DNA from: Trachythela sp. YZ-2020
Lineage: Eukaryota; Cnidaria; Anthozoa; Malacalcyonacea; Clavulariidae
Length of the DNA stretch: 64,000 nucleotides
Assembly: GCA_016169945.1 (NCBI GenBank)
Contig: JADLSH010000316.1
Coordinates: 744,001 to 808,000 of the forward strand
Reading direction: 5' to 3'
Part shown: one piece after another, positions 1-10,581 of the stretch
Layout of the letters: every line of letters starts with the position of its first letter
Position numbering within the stretch: the first letter of the stretch is position 1
Notes under the pieces: model-generated
Databases searched by the model: none
What the model was told of the DNA's origin: nothing
The model's input: the letters and a program-made list of their open reading frames with translations, nothing else
Program-made: the position numbers and the translations under genes

Positions 1-2095
1 GCCGGCGAAGGAGCGAAAAACTTGCAACTCAACAAAAATTAGGGATTAAAAAGGCACAAAAACTGTTGAAAATTGTTCAAATATACTGCACAATGATAGA
101 CAGATTGGTTTTTCGTTGTTCTGCTTCACTATTGTCCTGGATTCGTATAAAAGCGAAGGATTTTTGTCAAGCTGCTTTGACGACATTGGCTGTCAAGTTG
201 ATTTTTCATCTTGAACCAAATATATCAGGCAGTTTTTGTTTAAAGGTACTGTTTGAATATTTTTTTGTTTTTGCTAGTTCAGTGGTTGGTGGTTAAACAT
301 TTTCTCAGACAAACTGTCAAGAAATGCATAAACATGTCGTATTTGTGTAGGTTTTTGTCATTGCATCTTGACAGCTTAAAAACATGTACACATATTGTTT
401 TTATCTAAATCAATGCCAAAATGGTTAATTTTAATTTTTTGCACCTAGAACTGTGGATAAATTTGGTTTGGTTTGTGTTTAATACAGTTTTTGTACCTTT
501 AAATGCCAAAATAGTTCAGATTTTCGCGTTTCTTGTCGCCGTTGAATGCGAACTTTCAAGCAAAAAAGTATATTTCAAACTCAGAAACAGCTACGAATCT
601 TTATTCGCCGTTTATGTTCCGTTGTTATTTGTTGGCTGGCTTTTTTCCATCTCGTTTAGGTCTACTTTTTCTTGCTTTCTGACAGACTTTGGATTTAAAA
701 CTATTATAATTTTGTTCATATTGTATTGACAGTTCCGAGGAAAATTTAACAAGCGGGGACGAAGGGAGAAAAATCAAAACGGTGGCCGTGCTTTATTGCG
801 TCATAAATAACGCGCATTAGCCAATCAAATTGCTCGTTAGACACTACTTATAATATAATTTGGAATATACGTATGTACAGGAGTTAATAGCGCAGCCATT
901 GGTTACAGACGCTAGTTGTTTCACCAATGTCCAAGCACTCGTTTTCCTTCGTATTACGCTTACAAGCTTTTTGTTGCCGCTTCTTATTAGAAACAGTGGT
1001 CTCTCCATGCTGTGATTTTCCAGCTTTATTGTCTGGTTTGGTAATGCGAGGGCGCTGCTTTTTCTTTGCAGGTATTTAGCTCGTTCATTATCAACGAAAG
1101 ATTGTTCGTGCTGTTCTCTTGCACCTCTGAGACATTGAATAAAGTTCGCCTGCATATTCTTTTATCGTTTCAAAATGCTTTCCAACGTTTTCTGTATATC
1201 GAGTTTTTTCCCAACAACAAAAAGTCCCTTTCAGCGCCTTCGCGCACGCCTCTTGGCAAAGCCAAGCGGCGCTGAAAAGGACCTACTATTGAATTTCTAC
1301 TGCTAATATGTTGTTAGCCTCAACACTCTGACAGAAAAAATATGTTGCTGCAAAGCATTGTTTCCATGGTTACCGAGATAAAGCACCACCTGTGGCGAAA
1401 TTCATGCAATTTTATAAACACAATAACAAAAAAGCATTAAAAAAATGATAAAATTCTAGAATAACTGTTATTTACTAACAAATAACATTGTCTAGGGGTT
1501 GAACTAAAACAATCAACTTTGAAGCATTATCACCAGTTTTACAGGTCAAAAACTGGAAAGGCATTTGACGACTCGCATGGAAACTGGCGCAACTTCAAAA
1601 CTCTTCTACATAACTCAATTATTTTAGTTCATGATCTAGAGCTGGATATGATGAGTCTGTGCTGAAAATTTCATCAAGAAAGCTTCAATACCTCTTCAGA
1701 TATTCTGCGCGCAATAATGGAAATCGCTAATTTATGCTTATTCGAGAAAAATGCATTTAAAGTTCAATGTTCGGTTTATCAACATGACGGTCACATTAAA
1801 GGTGGTCTTATACATTGAATACTATTTTTCCTAATTTAATACCTTGTCCTAATTTTTACTCTAATATTATACAATATGGGTGGCCAACACAAAATCACTC
1901 ACTGTTACAATTTGTGGATTAGTGTTACAATTTTTAGTGATAGATAGTTGAATATAGTTTATATATTCGGTATATAAATGTGCCGTATATAAATGTTTCG
2001 GTGTATAAATGTTGTATATGCCAGTTTAAATAGACAACATATTTGCAAGTGTATTCGCCTTATATTGGGAAACCTTTTATTTACTTATATTATAC
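1..2095. other. intergenic, no recognisable gene
   Basis: AT-rich sequence with frequent stops in all frames. Short open frames here show no family motif, codon pattern or splice structure I can support. The only clear structure is the hairpin at 1224-1282, listed separately. Around 1950-2010 a TATATAAATGT-like motif recurs several times, as simple AT-rich drift. Confidence 0.6.
1224..1282. repeat. strong hairpin (inverted repeat)
   Basis: Bases 1224-1238 (GTCCCTTTCAGCGCC) pair with 1268-1282 at 14 of 15 positions. Inside the loop a second perfect stem, CTTGGC/GCCAAG (1252-1257 with 1261-1266), closes on AAA. It does not match the metazoan histone 3' stem-loop. It could be a tiny foldback element or a structured RNA; nothing nearby decides. 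Confidence 0.6.
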
Positions 2096-2231
2096 GCACA
2101 AATGAAAAATTCGACATGGAGCTCCCCTATATTTTCATATGGCACAAATGAAAAATTGGGCATGGAGCTCCCCTATATTTTCATATGGCACAAATGAAAA
2201 ATTGGGCATGGAGCTCCCCTATATTTTCATT
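2096..2231. repeat. 46-bp minisatellite, 3 copies
   Basis: Units start at 2096, 2142 and 2188, a period of exactly 46 bp. Units 2 and 3 are almost identical; unit 1 differs around TTCGACATGG. Each unit begins ATGAAAA and ends TTTTCAT around a central GGAGCTCC, so each can fold back on itself. Confidence 0.85.
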
Positions 2232-3162
2232 TGTTAGCAAAATATACTAAGACTAATTCGGGGTCGAAATTACATAGCCAAACACATCCTAAACGGGAGA
2301 GGTAGGCATATATATCATGAAAATGCCATGCTAGATTTTTTCAAAAATCTTTAACACGTACAATTTCAACACCTAAGTTTGGTTCCCAGCTGTGACCTCC
2401 GCCGTTGCCGTCTTTAAAAAGACACCAATGTTTAACTCTTCGGTTCTTTGAAAGGTTATGGCAGATCGACTTTCGTCGGACTTTACATGATGTCCTCAAT
2501 CAGTCATAGCCTTGAAGTGGAACCGTAATTATACAAAATATATAGCATGAAAAGAATTTGCTTTCACGTCATTATAACGCCTCTCCCTCCTAAATATAAC
2601 CGACTTGTACTTGGTGTAATTTGAAATAAAATCGTTTAAAATCAATATATAGCTAGGGAGGGGTAGGTGGGTACTCATTCGGAGAAAAAACTTTTTCGTA
2701 AATGCTACAATGCTCGCGATTTTTCAAGAACATCTCGTTGCTATGGTGGTTACTACGGGACAAAATTTCAAACAACTTGCTATTTTCCCCTATTTATCCA
2801 TTTTACGCCAAACAAATAAAAAAATTAACACCAGAGAACGAAAAAGGGATCATTGATGATGTATAATATGGATCATTTCAAAATCGGATTTTCTTTCAAA
2901 ATTTGGTATTGGACCACCTTAATGCATTTGTTTGTTAATATGTCTAAATTAATTTATGCGTCAAGTCAAGCGGTGCGACCCTTAATGAACACAATATGCC
3001 TCGCTCTCATGTTTGGCTCTGAAAATGTATACATTTTCGTATTCGATAAACCCCCTTTTTCGCCCTTTTAAACTCTTTCTAGTGCAGTGTTGACAAATGA
3101 CAATTATGTGGGCGATCATTAGGTATTATAAGGTTAAGCGAAATATCAAATGATAAAAAACA
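2232..3162. other. intergenic, nothing recognised
   Basis: No coding signal, RNA gene or transposon end identified. The one longer plus-strand frame (2853-3071) has no recognisable motif and is probably chance. Confidence 0.5.
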
Positions 3163-3163
3163 G

Positions 3164-3310
3164 CACTGCGCATGCGTATATATGTGTATGGTTTGCGTAA
3201 TCGATGCACAGCATGCCGTGGTAGTATTCTAGTTGCGTATAATCTGAAAATTTTAGTGAATTTCAAATGTTATTACCACTGCGCATGCGTATACATGTGT
3301 ATAATTTGAT
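3164..3310. repeat. 113-bp imperfect tandem duplication
   Basis: The 17-mer CACTGCGCATGCGTATA occurs at 3164 and 3277. Each copy is followed by TATGTGTAT- or CATGTGTAT-like sequence and then an ATCGATGCAC motif. The core GCGCATGCG is palindromic. It lies immediately upstream of the duplicated leader and may belong to the same element's control region (inference). Confidence 0.6.
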
Positions 3311-3346
3311 ATCGATGCACCACATGCAAGCTATTGATTTTAGGAG

Positions 3347-3771
3347 CATATAAGCAGAAAATTTTATCAAAATTGGAAAAGTTTAATTTACAGCAATTAC
3401 GTTGTTATAACAAGCTTGGTTGAGGTGAATCTTTGTGTGGATTATCATAAAACATCTGTTACAACTTACAAAATAGACGTTTTTCTAAAGCTGTGAAGAC
3501 TGAGTGAATTCGGAAGGTAAGTTCTATTTGAAAAATGTGCTTTAAAGTCTAAACCTTTTGATAAGGATAAACGTCTGTTGTAAAAAGGACGGTCCGAGTC
3601 TTAACCAACTTGCAAACGGGAGGTTTTCTTCACGGGTTGGAAAGGTTATGACCATTTAAGCTTAGTGTGATACCTTAAATTAATTATTTATACAAATTAC
3701 TGCGTGTGATTATCATTACGTCCCACAAGTAAAACAGCGTAGTTTGTTGAATATATACCGAGAATTGATCG
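3347..3771 (+). promoter_or_regulatory. duplicated leader of the Polinton-like element, copy 1
   Basis: A stretch of about 420 bp that recurs almost unchanged at 9084-9497, each time upstream of a zinc-finger frame. It contains a consensus splice donor, AAG|GTAAGT at 3517. A core of about 100 bp (3546-3648) with the words ACGGTCCGAGTC and CACGGGTTGGAAAGG is repeated a third time at 3884-3981. I read it as promoter plus 5' untranslated exon plus the start of an intron. Promoter function is inferred from position and conservation. Confidence 0.6.
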
Positions 3772-4183
3772 GAATAAATACTGCAATTAGATCTTAGAAG
3801 TTACGAGTTGTGCTAAAGCAAATTGTAGAGGCGAGTTCTATTCGAAAAAAACTGTGTTTCGAACTTAAACTATGTTTCAAAGTTTAAACCTTTTGATAAG
3901 GATAAACATCTTGTAAAAAGGATGGTCCGAGTCTTGACCAACTGCAAACGGGAAGTTTTCTTCACGGGTTGGAAAGGTTTTAACGCTATGAATACTTACT
4001 TTCATATTTTATTTTGACACTGCAGAGATCAACGAAAAATAATTTTCTTAGGCTTAGCGGGATTTGATTTCATTTAGCTTCCAAGGGATCAATTGAAACT
4101 CTTGTCCCATTTAAAATATAAATGAAGACTTTATACATGTATATTCTTGTTCAGTATTATTATACTTGTGTTTATCTTTCTAG
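3517..4183 (+). other. probable 5'-UTR intron of the zinc-finger gene
   Basis: The donor GTAAGT at 3517 and the acceptor TTTATCTTTCTAG ending at 4183 bracket an intron of about 667 bp. The acceptor sits one base before the ATG at 4185. This fixes the zinc-finger start at 4185 rather than at the earlier in-frame ATG at 4122, which would lie inside the intron. Confidence 0.6.
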
Positions 4184-4184
4184 G

Positions 4185-4496
4185 ATGGCATACGTCTGTA
4201 GTACTTGTTCAAAGAGTTTCACTCAAATGCGGAACTTAACTCATCATACAAGAACTACTCACCTGGGCAAGACATTCAAGTGTCAGGAGTGCGATAAGTC
4301 GTTTACAAGAATGGATGCCCTCATTCGTCATGGTCAGCAACATCAGCAGTTGGTCACGCACAGATGCGATAAGTGTCTGAAAGAGTTCTATCGTCGTGAT
4401 AAGTTGGTCGAGCATAGAATGATATGTGATGGAAACACTTTGAAGAGGAAATCTGATATGTTGTTGACCCTACTATGGCTAAGAGGAGTAAAGTAG
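4185..4496 (+). pseudogene. three-finger C2H2 zinc-finger reading frame
   Basis: About 103 codons encode three consecutive C2H2-type fingers. The first is YVCSTCSKSF with H-x4-H, the second FKCQECDKSF with H-x3-H, and the third HRCDKCLKEF ending H-x3-C. Lysine/arginine-rich sequence follows, a possible nuclear signal. The frame overlaps the next one (4475-) in a different phase, and the basic tract continues there. The finger module and the polymerase-like frame were therefore probably one gene, broken by a frameshift near 4465-4480. Zinc-finger modules ahead of polymerase-like frames occur in Polinton-like elements; a DNA-binding role is inferred from the family only. An independent small zinc-finger protein is the alternative. 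Confidence 0.6.
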
Positions 4497-5826
4497 ATGA
4501 AATAGATGATTCCACCTCTACTAAAAAGTGTAAAGTTAATGATCAATTTGGCGCTGGAGAGGATGATCCGTGTAATCTTACATCTGCTTTCGAGGAAAAC
4601 CTTAAGAAAATTGAACTGAAACCTCGAAAAGATCAAAGGAATGATATGTCCCAATTTCTGCGTGGTAAATCCAAACCGATTCTAATTCATCTATCGAAAG
4701 AGCTAGAAATGAAGAAAGGATTGAAATGGTTCATCAGTGTGAAAGCGAGATTCGTCAAACCCAAAGTGGACGGCGAAGACCTTTTTAGTGAACCGCATTT
4801 CCGCAGTCTATGTATGACAACGGTTAATCCCCACGATATGGAGAAACACCTACAAGAAGCTTGCAGTAAAATTGTCGATTCCTGAGGGATATATCAGAAA
4901 GAAGGAAGCGGTTGGGTGTTAGATGAAATATTTAATTTAGATCTCAATATGGCTAAATACATCCCGCTGAAAGGTTCCAGTTACATTCCTCTTCCGAAAA
5001 AGTTGAAGACTAAGAAAGCCATTATTAACGTCAAGAATTCCGACAACAAGTGTTTTATGTGGTCTATTCTCGCCTCTCTTCACCCTGTTGAATATGCAAG
5101 AAAATCTGAAAGAATCCATCACTATCAGCATTATCAGGATGAACTTGACTTCGATGGTATTGAATTTCCTGTCACGACTGATAAGATTGAAAAATTTGAA
5201 CGTCAAAATAACATTTCGGTAAACGTGTTTGGTTTTGAAGATGTACTCTTTCCCATCTACTTCACGAAAGAACACTTCCATACCCACGTCAACCTATTAT
5301 TATACTCGCAAGGAATAACCAGACATTACTGTCTCATCAAAGATCTGAATAAATTGCTCTATGACCAGAATCGTAAAAAGACCCGAATGTATTACGTCGT
5401 TACTGTCTGCACGGATTTATCCGAGAAGACCTACTCCAAGATCATGAGCCCCACTGCTCGCAACACGGTCCCCAACGCATCGAGCTGCCCAGCGAGGACA
5501 ATGGATTTCTATTTTTCGAAGATTATCATAAACAGTTGAAAGTGCCCTTTGCCATCTACGCCGACTTCGAAAGTCTTACAGGTGCAGATATGTTTCCGAT
5601 TCTCCAGAAACACACTGAAGCGGATAAAGTACCACTGCTTCTGAGGAAAGGCGTGTACCCATATGACTACGTGGATAGTTCGGAAAAGTTTAATAAAGAA
5701 ACTCTGCCTCCTCAAGAATACTTCTACAGTATTCTCAATGATGAACACGTTTCCGATGCAGACTACGACCACGCTACTCGCGTCTTTGAAGCTTTCGGCT
5801 GCCAAAGTATGGGAAATTACCATTAA
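4475..5826 (+). pseudogene. N-terminal part of Polinton/adintovirus-like type-B DNA polymerase (broken)
   Basis: The region reads in one frame from 4475 to 5539 with a single in-frame TGA at 4883-4885, then continues in another frame from about 5400 to 5826. It holds the conserved N-terminal segment typical of these polymerases (around DNKCFMWSILASLHP and HYCLIKDLNKLL). A C2H2-like zinc motif follows, split by the frameshift near 5395-5405. After it comes the exonuclease I signature YADFE, the metal-binding Asp/Glu of the proofreading domain. All polymerase motifs downstream are absent, because the sequence ends abruptly at 5823-5826 against an antisense LINE. The family uses protein-primed replication of a linear element. 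Here it is dead: at least one stop, one frameshift and loss of the catalytic half. Confidence 0.7.
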
Positions 5827-5877
5827 TAAAAGTATCTTTTGAGTCGTCTGACCAAATGTATTGGCGTGGTAACTTTG

Positions 5878-6732
5878 CTATTGGGGGTTGTGAAGGTGTA
5901 TCTGAGTTTTGTATAACTCAACCCATATAACAACTTGACTATGGTCAGATAGGTAACTAGGGGCTTTGACAACAAGATGTTTAACTTTTTGTAATAAATT
6001 TTGGCTGCAAATTATGTAATCAATTACAATTACTCCGTTTTTTCCGTGAAAAGTTGGTCTTCCTAAGGAGTCACCCTTGGTTCGGCCATTTAAGATTCTT
6101 AAATAAGTAGTTTTGCAAATTTCAACAAGTGGTTTTCCATGATTATTTATCACCGAGTCAAAGTTTTGTGTTTCTAAAGGTTGAAAGGAGTTTTCACTGG
6201 TATCATGAATATGATCACTCCCTTCGTTTGAAATATAATCTTCTGATTTACTCGTCCCAGCATTAAGATCACCAAGAAGTATTACATTGGCATTTGATGA
6301 AAAAAGACCAAGGTCATTTTCAAGCTCTTCAAATATTTCACTGTTAAAATATTTTGATTTTTCAGGTGGTATATAGGTACCACATACATATAAATTAGAG
6401 TCTGAATATAGTATTTCTTTTGAGATTTTACTCCATAAGAAATTTTTTGTGTTTTTAATGATGGTGACATATTTTTTAAATTTGCTTTTAAATAGCAAAC
6501 TAATGCCACCTGATTGTCGACATGCTGTGTTTGATAAAGATTTAGCTATGTGAGAGTTAATAGCCTCAAATCCAGGTATGTTTAAATTTTCCTTACTCCA
6601 TATTTGAGTGAGGTACATAAAGTCAATTTTTGATATAGCTTCAAGAAAATTCTTGTTTTTTGTTTTATCTCCAAGGACTTTATTGGAAATTCCATTTATA
6701 TTCCAGGTGCCGAATGAAATTTCTGAGAACAT
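5878..6732 (-). pseudogene. LINE ORF2 N-terminus: APE-like endonuclease domain
   Basis: 284 codons from an ATG at 6732 cover essentially one AP-endonuclease-like (exonuclease/endonuclease/phosphatase) domain, the enzyme that nicks target DNA for LINE integration. Visible blocks are GTWNINGI near the start, ILLGDLNAG in the middle (catalytic Asp and Asn), and DYIICS and SDHSQVV near the end (catalytic Asp/His pair). The block usually containing a catalytic glutamate (LTE-W) reads LTQIW here, so that residue appears to be Gln. The frame ends at a stop at 5878; the following linker continues in another phase to about 5824. No reverse transcriptase is attached. Confidence 0.8.
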
Positions 6733-6989
6733 AATTTGTTCAGGGTCTTTTTAGTTATTTGGTAGAGATGCTAATAAATATTTTCAAATCATTTGTTTTT
6801 TGTTGTTTGTTTAAATTGAAATTACTAATGATTGGTATAGAATTTCAAATAGTAGAATATTTTATCTAAATTAGTCTAAACTAATTTGTTATTAGTTTGT
6901 AAGCAATGATGCAATAAAAAGAAAGATGAACTTACAGTTGTCTTTAGTTCACACATGCATACAGTTGCTTGATTAGTTCAAAGAGGTGT

Positions 6990-8895
6990 ATCGGTACTTT
7001 GTTACCAGAGGGCCAGTTATCTGTAGGACCAGCAACTTCGGTCAGGTTGGCTTTAGGTTGTGGTTTTTTGCTGGTTATGAAGTCATATTTGGTTATTGGG
7101 TTGAAGCGGGTATAAAGGGCCCGTTTTGTGGTGGTTGGATTGTGGATGGTGGTTTGCCAGCAGAGGTTGATATTGGAATCTGGTATACTGGGGAATATAG
7201 GTTGAGTGCTGTTTGGGCATTGAAGAATCGAAATGGATATCTCTGTTGTGAGAATGTTCGACTAGGTCTATTTGGTCTGCTTTGTTTATTTTGTCTTGGA
7301 ATTGTCTGGAAATATGCTGCTTTGACATTCTTGGCAAAGAGCTTTACTCCCTTTCGATTTGGGTGTTTTTTTTCTTTTAGATCTTCATCAGATCTAATGT
7401 TGCTATGGTGGATGAAGGAGATATTGGTTTTATTAGCTAGAATATTTTCTAGTTTCTTGTTAATGGGGTTGATTTTTCATTCAAAATGTCTTTTCTTTGT
7501 AATAGGCCAGAGATGATTAGTCGGCAATTTGGATATTTATCAGATATCAGTTTCACCACATGTTCAATTTGAGTGATTAGCTTTTGGTCGGATTCAAGTT
7601 TTTCTAGATTATTTGTGCCACAGTGTAGAATGAAGCATTTCGGGTTGATGAGGTGGGTGTTATTGATGATATTTTCTGCTTCGGTTAGAGTTGGACAACG
7701 AAGATAATGTGTTAATGAACCAGGACAAAGCAGTTCAGGTTTTATATAGCGGCCATTGCTATCACAGAGGATTATTGTCTCAGCGTCGATGGATTTGTGT
7801 TGGTTTGGGGGATTAATTTTTTTCGGGGTGTGTTGTTTTGTGGTTTCAGGATCTGTTTCACTTGTTGCAGAGCTGTTTTCTGTTAAGGATTCGGTTGCAT
7901 TTTTCGTCGGTTCATTACAAACATTATTGCCAGATAATAGCTCATAACTGTTAGATGTTGGGACGGTTACGGTATATGTGGATGAGAACATTGATGTCCA
8001 AGTAGGGGTTTCAGCATTGTCACTGGAAGTTGAAGCATTCATGCTTGATTCAAGTTCATCTTGTTTCTTTACAACAGATGTTATTAAGCTTATGTTATTT
8101 TCCTGAGATTTTTTATGTTCTTTATTTATTAAGCTTAGTTCATCTTCAATTTGTAATTGCTTTATGGCCAGGTCACTAAGAGTTTGCTGTTGATCTTTGT
8201 CTGAGGATTTAAGTGACAAGATTTATTTTTTTAATGATGATATTTCTATATCTCTCAACTGTTTCTTTGAGATCTTTGCTAGTGCTGTTTGTGCTTTCTT
8301 TATAAATAACAAAGTCAGCCTCGAGATCTGCGAGATGGCCGGATTTAATCATGGAAAATGTTTTATCCCGTGGTGAATCGACCACTTTGCTTTCAACTTT
8401 TATAGCTGGAGTTGACTTTTGGCTAGCTTTTTTCTTGTTTGTTATCTTACAAAGGAAAGGATCAAATTCATTGGATCCCCATTCTCTCACTAGCCGGCCT
8501 TCGATTTGGATTCGACCAGCAGTGATGTTAACGACGATAGTTAAGACCTTTTCATTGTCATGTCTTATCTTGATAACAATTTTATCGCATTTGCTCGGTT
8601 GCTTTGGACTTTCTTGTTCATCCCCTGCGGTTTCGATTTCCGCCGTGTTGTCGTTGTAGGAGCCTTTGATTTCATAGTATCGGTTATAGAACGCTTTGAT
8701 CCATAGTGGAATGCGCAATTCAGTTGTTGATAATACAATTTGATTGGAACTTGGTTTGTATATATTGTAGTCCAATTCTTCATGAGGAACACGTTTGGTC
8801 GTCGTGGGGACAAAGTTGTCGATTTTGTAACGTTCGAACGTTGTGTCCGGCGCCATGTTTGTTGTTGTCACTTCACCTTGGGCTTCGATCATCAT
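6990..8895 (-). pseudogene. LINE ORF1 with SGNH/esterase-like domain, frameshifted
   Basis: Three phases follow each other on the minus strand: 8895-8209 (from an ATG, 228 codons), 8219-7449, and from about 7440 down to about 7000. The first part is charged and has no fold I can name; a coiled-coil-like charged stretch lies at the start of the second part. The second part also carries the esterase blocks IILCDSNGRY (nucleophile block) and FILHCGTNN. The last block, with HHSNI and a KKHPNRKG-like tail, lies in the third phase, so a frameshift near 7445 separates the catalytic residues. ORF1 proteins with such lipase/acetylhydrolase-like domains are known in CR1/L2 LINEs, where their role is unsettled. 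The gene is inactive here. Confidence 0.65.
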
Positions 8896-8967
8896 GAGAA
8901 TATTTGCTTCAAATCTTATAGTTGAAAGTTCTAAAAGTTATAAATTTTTCTATCGATGTTTTAGACA

Positions 8968-8990
8968 GTTGATTTGATTTGATTTGATTT
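8968..8990. repeat. (GATTT)n microsatellite
   Basis: Four to five tandem GATTT units on the plus strand ((AAATC)n in the LINE sense), within the LINE 5' leader. Confidence 0.7.
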
Positions 8991-9060
8991 AGGCACACTC
9001 TACCAGAAATAACCTAAAAATTTACAATTTCAGCGGCGATGATCAATACGCGTGTTGTCA

Positions 9061-9078
9061 TATCCGCCATCTTGATAT
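9061..9078 (-). promoter_or_regulatory. YY1-like site at the LINE 5' end
   Basis: The minus strand reads ATATCAAGATGGCGGATA. This matches the YY1 consensus core AAGATGGCGG, which other LINEs (for example mammalian L1) carry at the transcription start. It lies 6 bases from the resumption of Polinton-like sequence, supporting a complete 5' end. Confidence 0.5.
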
Positions 9079-9083
9079 AAGAT

Positions 9084-9497
9084 CATATAAGCAGAAAATG
9101 TTATCAAAATTGGAAAAGTTTAATTTACAGCAATTACGTTGTTATAACAAGCTTGGTTGAGGTGAATCTTTGTGTGGATTATCATAAAACGTCGGTTGCA
9201 ACTTACAAAATAGAAGTTTTTCTAAAGCTGTGAAGACTGAGTGAATTGGAAAGGTAAGTTCTATTTGAAAAATGTGCTTTAAAGTCTAAACCTTTTGATA
9301 AGGATAAACGTCTGTTGTAAAAAGGACGGTCCGAGTCTTAACCAACTGCAAACGGGAGGTTTTCTTCACGGGTTGGAAAGGTGAAGTGTGATACCTTAAA
9401 TTAAATTAAATATTTATACAAATTACTGCGTGTGATTATCATTACGTCCCACAAGTAAAACAGCGTAGTTTGTTGAATATATACCGAGAATTGATCG
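9084..9497 (+). promoter_or_regulatory. duplicated leader of the Polinton-like element, copy 2
   Basis: Near-identical to 3347-3771, including the splice donor AAG|GTAAGT (GT at 9254) and the ACGGTCCGAGTC core (9283-9382), with a few substitutions and short indels. It begins 6 bp from the LINE end and stops matching copy 1 at 9497. After that the sequence is unique and leads into a second zinc-finger frame. Confidence 0.6.
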
Positions 9498-9557
9498 CCA
9501 CATGTCGCCGAAAAACTTTATTCTCGGTCATTTATGGTTTAACTTTAAAAGTGTCAA

Positions 9558-9953
9558 CATGCCCTATAAGCACAAAAGAGACTGTCCTTTCTGTATCAAG
9601 CCTGGTCTTCGATATATAAGTGATCATTAGCGTCAAGAACATAGCTTATACGGAGATGAAAGGAAAAAGTGGTTAATAAGGGCGAGGTTCTCAACACCAC
9701 ATAAACACAACTCAAGTTTTCTACCTACACGACCGGCACATATACTAAAAGAAATTAGATGTGTTCGAAAGAAAACAAGTTCTATATTAAAACCAACAAA
9801 AACCGTACCGAAAGTAACAGCACCTTTGATTACTAAGCCCTATATCCGGAATTCAACTTCGTGTCGTGTACGAGGAGCAGAGAAGTATTCGCATTCTTTG
9901 GTGCTACAATCAATGGCAAGATCGTTACGACGATTTGAAAAAATCCCTTGAGA
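9558..9953 (+). pseudogene. small one-finger protein of the Polinton-like element, one stop
   Basis: From the ATG at 9558 a frame of about 130 codons runs to a stop near 9951, with a single in-frame TAG (near 9627) inside the finger. The finger reads CPFC then a DH/EH histidine pair, spaced as C-x2-C-x12-H-x4-H. The rest is lysine/arginine-rich with a run of short hydrophobic and proline residues. The function is unknown; the basic, single-finger layout suggests nucleic-acid binding. It overlaps the ATPase frame that follows. Confidence 0.4.
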
Positions 9954-10417
9954 AAAGCATCCGGTTTGAGAGAGATTTGCCCGAGCTGTCGGAGGATCTG
10001 AGTGAGATTAATACCCGGTAAAACAACATAATCATACTGGATGATCTGATGGCAGAAGGAACAGACAGTCCTATGGTAGATCGATTATTTACCCAGGGTC
10101 GTCATAGATACGCTAGTGTTATCCTTCTGCTTCCGAACATGTTTCCTAGGGGGAAATTTAATACAGATATTAGCCGAAATGCCCAATATCTTGCTCTCTT
10201 CCGAAGTCCTAGTGATAGGAAACAAATTGGAATTGTTGGAGAACGACTGTTTGATAAGAATAGAATCCACTTTATGAACGCCCATTACAAAGAGACCGAA
10301 AAACCGTTTGGATACTTGTTGGTGGTAACAAACCTGACACACCAGCCGATAAGCAAGTTCTTGTGGACCTATTTGGCGACTGCCATGTTTATCCCTTCAC
10401 CGCCCAAACTAAAGTGA
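9850..10417 (+). pseudogene. Polinton-type genome-packaging ATPase (A32/FtsK-HerA-like), Walker A missing
   Basis: The continuous frame starts about 9850, has one in-frame TAA near 10020, and closes at 10417. Recognisable blocks in order are ILWCYNQWQDRYDDL, the Walker B strand NIIILDDLM (acidic pair DD), FTQGRHRYASVILLLPNMFP (sensor-like segment), NAQYLALFRSPSDRKQI, and KPFGYLLVVTN near the end. This order is characteristic of the packaging ATPases of Polintons and adintoviruses, which pump the element's DNA into a capsid. The N-terminal P-loop, expected about 40 residues before the first block, is absent. A YPEFNF-like trace just upstream in another phase suggests a deletion there. No capsid gene is visible. 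Confidence 0.65.
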
Positions 10418-10581
10418 ACAGTACTACACCGACACCGGTCTCCGACATCGTAACCAAGTCTGGAAGAAAACAACCTAAACTTGCACATCATCGGTATATT
10501 ACCTAGTCGGCAAAATTACACGCTGGGAGCACGGGAATTCCGTAACATTCCCAAAGGATATGCGGATATGCTATCATAGAG

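Larger units (their letters stand above)
5824..9078 (-). mobile_element. L2/CR1-like LINE, 5' end kept, reverse transcriptase missing
   Basis: Minus-strand non-LTR retrotransposon interrupting the Polinton-like remains. In sense order it has a 5' end near 9078 starting around a YY1-like AAGATGGCGG, a short leader with an (AAATC)n tract (about 8968-8990), ORF1 with an esterase-like domain, and ORF2 with an APE-type endonuclease. It stops just after the endonuclease, in a conserved linker (IWSDDSKDTF) at about 5824. LINEs usually lose the 5' end, so a 3'-truncated copy suggests a later deletion that also took the rest of the host polymerase gene. No target-site duplication could be defined. Confidence 0.75.

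Noticed and set aside
844..1155. Minus-strand frame of 103 codons with charged, helix-like start and a basic continuation in another phase
   Set aside because: It superficially resembles the end of a Myb/SANT-like protein, but there is no motif, no start and no splice signal to support a gene.
1224..1282. Histone mRNA 3' stem-loop
   Set aside because: The stem and loop do not match the conserved histone stem-loop, and there is no histone frame upstream.
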